A DNA stretch of 14,233 nucleotides, taken from the NCBI GenBank assembly GCA_934615635.1, contig CAKTTT010000046.1:1-14233 (forward strand), in the 5' to 3' direction. The stretch comes from an uncultured Eubacteriales bacterium. GTDB taxonomy: Bacteria > Bacillota > Clostridia > Oscillospirales > Acutalibacteraceae. This document shows positions 11,905 to 14,233 of this stretch, piece after piece. The translations under genes and the position numbers were made by a program. Position 1 is the stretch's first letter. Each line of letters begins with the position of its first letter. A model generated the notes under the pieces. That model was given only the letters and a program-made list of their open reading frames with translations. It did not search any database and had not been told where the DNA came from.

Positions 11905-12876
11905 TCACATCTCCTTTTCGAATACCTTTGCGCCATACTCGGCAAAAGCCGTGTCCTGTTCAGCGGAACCGCCGCTGACTCCCAGCCCGCCGACGATCCT
12001 GCCGTCGCGGACCAGCGGCACGCCGCCGCCGAAGATGACGATCTTTCCCTGATTGGTGTGCTGTATCCCATAAAGCGGACCGCCCGGCTGCGCCAGCCTG
12101 CCCACCTGCTCGGTGGTCATCTTGAGCGACACGCTTGTAAAGGCTTTGTTGGAGGCGATATTCAGGCTGGCGATATAGGCGTCGTCCTCCCGCTGCAGGG
12201 CCACCAGATTGCCGCCCGCATCGCAGACCGCGGCCACCACCCGGACTCCCTGCTCCCTGGCATACTGGCGGACCGCCCGGCACAGGGCGACCGCCGTTTC
12301 GCAGAACCCCTTCTCCGTCGTTCCGGAGGGCAGGGGCGTGGCGGAAGGGGCGGGAATCTCCGCATTTTTCTCCCCCTCAGGCTGTGGAGCCGTTTGATCG
12401 CACAGCCGCGCCAGCGCGTACACCAGATCCGACAGCCGGTTAAGCCAGATCAGGATATCCCGGGAAACGCCGCCGGTCTGGGAGAGGGCCACGGCCTTGC
12501 GCTCCGCCCGGCGGGCGATGGTCCGCGCCACATCCAGCGCCGCGCCGGCCTCCGACGCCCCCGGCAGGATGAAGCCGCTAAATTCCGGCACCGTCTCCAT
12601 CACCGAATCGATGGCTTTTTCCAGTTGAGCCGTTCTCTCCGCCGAAGCGAACTTCGAACTGCCCGCCAGCTCTCCGCAAAGGGAGATGACGTTGTGCTGC
12701 AGCTCTTCAATCACCTTACCCACCGTATCGGGGGCTTTCAGCTTGGCGACACCCAGGGCGGAGGTGAATTCGTCCAGGGTTCCCAGCAGATCGAAAATCG
12801 GGCTGCTCTTGGGGATGTTCAGCCGCGTCATGGTGCTGGTGCGGCCTCCGTCCCCTTTTTTCGTATACAGGTTCAT
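11905..12876 (-). CDS. pduO: PduO: cobalamin adenosyltransferase fused to DUF336 domain
   Basis: This enzyme makes adenosylcobalamin, cofactor of the diol dehydratase, from cob(I)alamin and ATP. The 323-residue product matches full-length two-domain PduO. The N-terminal adenosyltransferase (about 1-160) shows YTKKGDGGRTST (ATP loop), FILPGASEAG, RTIARRAER and LNRLSDLVYALARL. A Pro/Glu-rich linker (about 163-190) leads to a C-terminal HbpS/GlcG-like DUF336 domain (about 191-323, FGGGVPLVRDGRIVGGLGVSGG), a haem-binding domain in studied PduO proteins. The frame is open 12 codons further up, but AGGAGG lies 6 nt before ATG 12876, and MNLYTKKGD is the family start. It sits between the reactivase and pduP and may receive reduced cobalamin from PduS. 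Confidence 0.94.
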   Translation of the reverse strand: MNLYTKKGDGGRTSTMTRLNIPKSSPIFDLLGTLDEFTSALGVAKLKAPDTVGKVIEELQHNVISLCGELAGSSKFASAERTAQLEKAIDSVMETVPEFSGFILPGASEAGAALDVARTIARRAERKAVALSQTGGVSRDILIWLNRLSDLVYALARLCDQTAPQPEGEKNAEIPAPSATPLPSGTTEKGFCETAVALCRAVRQYAREQGVRVVAAVCDAGGNLVALQREDDAYIASLNIASNKAFTSVSLKMTTEQVGRLAQPGGPLYGIQHTNQGKIVIFGGGVPLVRDGRIVGGLGVSGGSAEQDTAFAEYGAKVFEKEM

Positions 12877-12912
12877 GCTCCACCTCCTTTCCTTATATCC
12901 ACATATCCACAC

Positions 12913-14233
12913 TCACTCCGTCAGCGCCAGTCCCAGTGCCACCGCGCTGTGGGGGGCCAGACGGCCCATCAGATTGGCGCGGCCGGTGGTGATGCGGTAG
13001 GCCATCAAATGCTCCGCCAGCAGGTCCGCAATCTCAAAATCCTGCGAGCTGCCGCCCACCAGGGCGACCGATCCGATCTTTCGCAGCTCCTTGTCCGGCG
13101 CCACCTCACGCAGCGCTCGCTCCGCATTGGTGACGAACACCTTCCTCTTGGCTTCCCGCCGCACCAGGGCGATGCGGTCGATAGACAGCCGCTTGGAGGA
13201 ACGAATGGGCACCAGCGTATCCTCCGTCACGATCACCACCCGGGAAAACAGTGCCGGGGGCAGGGGCTCGGACAGGAACTTGACGCTGCCGTCCTCAAAC
13301 CGGAGAAAGAGCAGGCTTTCCACCTTGGCCAAGGGGTATTTTTTGATCAGCTCCGCCGTGTCCCGGTCGTGGAGATCCAACTCCAGACCGATGATCCGGG
13401 TCACCATCTCTCCCGCGCCCGCGTGATGGATGGCGGTCACCTGGCCATCGTCGTTGATGAGGGCCGCGTCGGTGGATCCGCCGCCTAGGTCCAGGATGGC
13501 CAGCGGCGTTCCCGCCCCCGGCGTGGTCATGGCCCCCTTGAGCGCCATCTCCGCCTCCCTGCCCGCCACCCGGACAAAAATACCGGTTTGCCGGGACAAC
13601 TCATCGGCGATGGCCTGCATCGGCAGGCGGGAGGTCTGCACCATGGCGGCCAGCATCACCACGTTTTCCATGGCGGATTCCCCGGCCAGCGCGCCGGCGA
13701 CCTCCACCGAAGAAAAGGTATCCGCCGCCAGAAGATCCACGATATGAAGCTCCTCCGCCCTCTGGCCGGTCAGCCTGCCCATTTCGTCCTTCACCCGGGA
13801 AAGAAGGGCGCCCACATTGGTGCCCGGCTCCCCGAACACGTCGGTGACCGCGCCGACCCGTTCCACCGCCTGCATGATCCGCTGGGCGCCCGCATTGACG
13901 TCCAGCTTCACATGGCCGTCCGCGCCGTGGATATCCACCACGCCCGCCCGGATGGTCTGCACCGAAACGCTGGCCCCCGCCGCCCGGATAACCACCCCCG
14001 ACCGGCAGCCGGTGAGGCTGCGGGCCACCGGGATGCTCTTCCTGGTTTCCTCCGGATTCATTCCGAACAGCCCCGCCAAACCGTAGGGATTGGAGAGGGT
14101 CCGGATGCTTTCGCCGTTTTTGGCCACCTCCACCGCGGCGGGAACCCCCATCTCGATCTTCTCGATCCGGGATACCTCATCCACAATGGGAATCTGGGTG
14201 TGCAGGCGGTTGGCGATGAGCACGCCGTCGTCC
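12913..14233 (-). CDS. pduG: Diol dehydratase reactivase large subunit (5' end outside)
   Basis: PduG/DdrA is the ATP-dependent chaperone-like subunit that removes damaged cobalamin from diol or glycerol dehydratase. About 439 residues are present; the family has about 610, so roughly the first 165-170 lie beyond the right edge. The frame is open to the edge and starts there as DDGVLIANRL, which matches the internal DDGVLVSNRL of Klebsiella DdrA, so the apparent start near 14223 is not real. Seen are LSNPYGLAGLF, the Hsp70/actin-like ATPase segment LAILDLGGGSTDAAL (about 13456-13500), KKYPLAKVESLLFLRFEDGS and VALVGGSSQDFEI near the end. It is followed after 36 nt by pduO, not by the small subunit pduH/ddrB. 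The dehydratase genes are presumably just upstream, off the window. Confidence 0.94.
   Translation of the reverse strand, partial: DDGVLIANRLHTQIPIVDEVSRIEKIEMGVPAAVEVAKNGESIRTLSNPYGLAGLFGMNPEETRKSIPVARSLTGCRSGVVIRAAGASVSVQTIRAGVVDIHGADGHVKLDVNAGAQRIMQAVERVGAVTDVFGEPGTNVGALLSRVKDEMGRLTGQRAEELHIVDLLAADTFSSVEVAGALAGESAMENVVMLAAMVQTSRLPMQAIADELSRQTGIFVRVAGREAEMALKGAMTTPGAGTPLAILDLGGGSTDAALINDDGQVTAIHHAGAGEMVTRIIGLELDLHDRDTAELIKKYPLAKVESLLFLRFEDGSVKFLSEPLPPALFSRVVIVTEDTLVPIRSSKRLSIDRIALVRREAKRKVFVTNAERALREVAPDKELRKIGSVALVGGSSQDFEIADLLAEHLMAYRITTGRANLMGRLAPHSAVALGLALTE

Noticed and set aside
8947..13488. Very long plus-strand open frame (about 1,500 codons) opposite the enzyme genes
   Set aside because: It lies antisense to five well-supported genes, and its translation is rich in His, Gly, Arg and Ala in low-complexity style with no recognisable domain. 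It is a by-product of strong GC bias at third codon positions of the minus-strand genes.

Overview
The window reads as chromosome of a GC-rich, spore-forming member of the Firmicutes (class Clostridia; Oscillospiraceae or Ruminococcaceae-like is a guess from base composition and gene style). The spore-former call rests on an adjacent spoIVB-spo0A pair on the plus strand at the left end. Everything from 2839 rightwards is on the minus strand and is dominated by a bacterial microcompartment (BMC) operon of the cobalamin-dependent propanediol/diol-utilisation (PDU-like) type, so the operon is transcribed from the right edge towards the left.

Left part (1-2840): a non-coding leader carries a minus-strand promoter with a near-consensus Gram-positive LexA box in its spacer, reading out of the window, and a terminator-like hairpin just before spoIVB. 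Then come spoIVB, a 146-nt gap with an 0A-box and a good sigma-A promoter, spo0A, a strong terminator, and a small unrecognised gene. That small gene has its own promoter, Shine-Dalgarno sequence (SD) and terminator, but an in-frame TAG at codon 8.

Middle (2839-4299): a type I sulfatase without a signal peptide, on the same strand as the BMC operon and just downstream of it.

Right part (4398-14233), in transcription order: large subunit of the diol dehydratase reactivase (pduG/ddrA, 5' end outside the window), two-domain cobalamin adenosyltransferase (pduO), CoA-acylating aldehyde dehydrogenase (pduP), a zinc-type alcohol dehydrogenase, five hexameric-type BMC shell genes, phosphotransacylase pduL, pentameric vertex protein (EutN/PduN family), flavin/Fe-S protein pduS, and Fe-S tandem-BMC shell protein pduT. 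Together they describe a compartment where a B12-dependent dehydratase (genes presumably beyond the right edge) makes an aldehyde from a diol. PduP converts the aldehyde to acyl-CoA and the alcohol dehydrogenase converts it to alcohol, which balances NAD and CoA. PduL recycles CoA by making acyl-phosphate, PduO supplies adenosylcobalamin, PduG repairs the dehydratase, and PduS/PduT can move electrons across the shell.

The most unusual points are: a BMC-H paralogue with a basic Ala/Lys/Pro-rich N-terminal tail and a second internal start with its own SD; three almost identical BMC-H genes; a zinc alcohol dehydrogenase with an encapsulation helix and a Cys-rich linker where PDU loci usually have the iron-type PduQ; no reactivase small subunit after pduG; and the amber-interrupted small gene.
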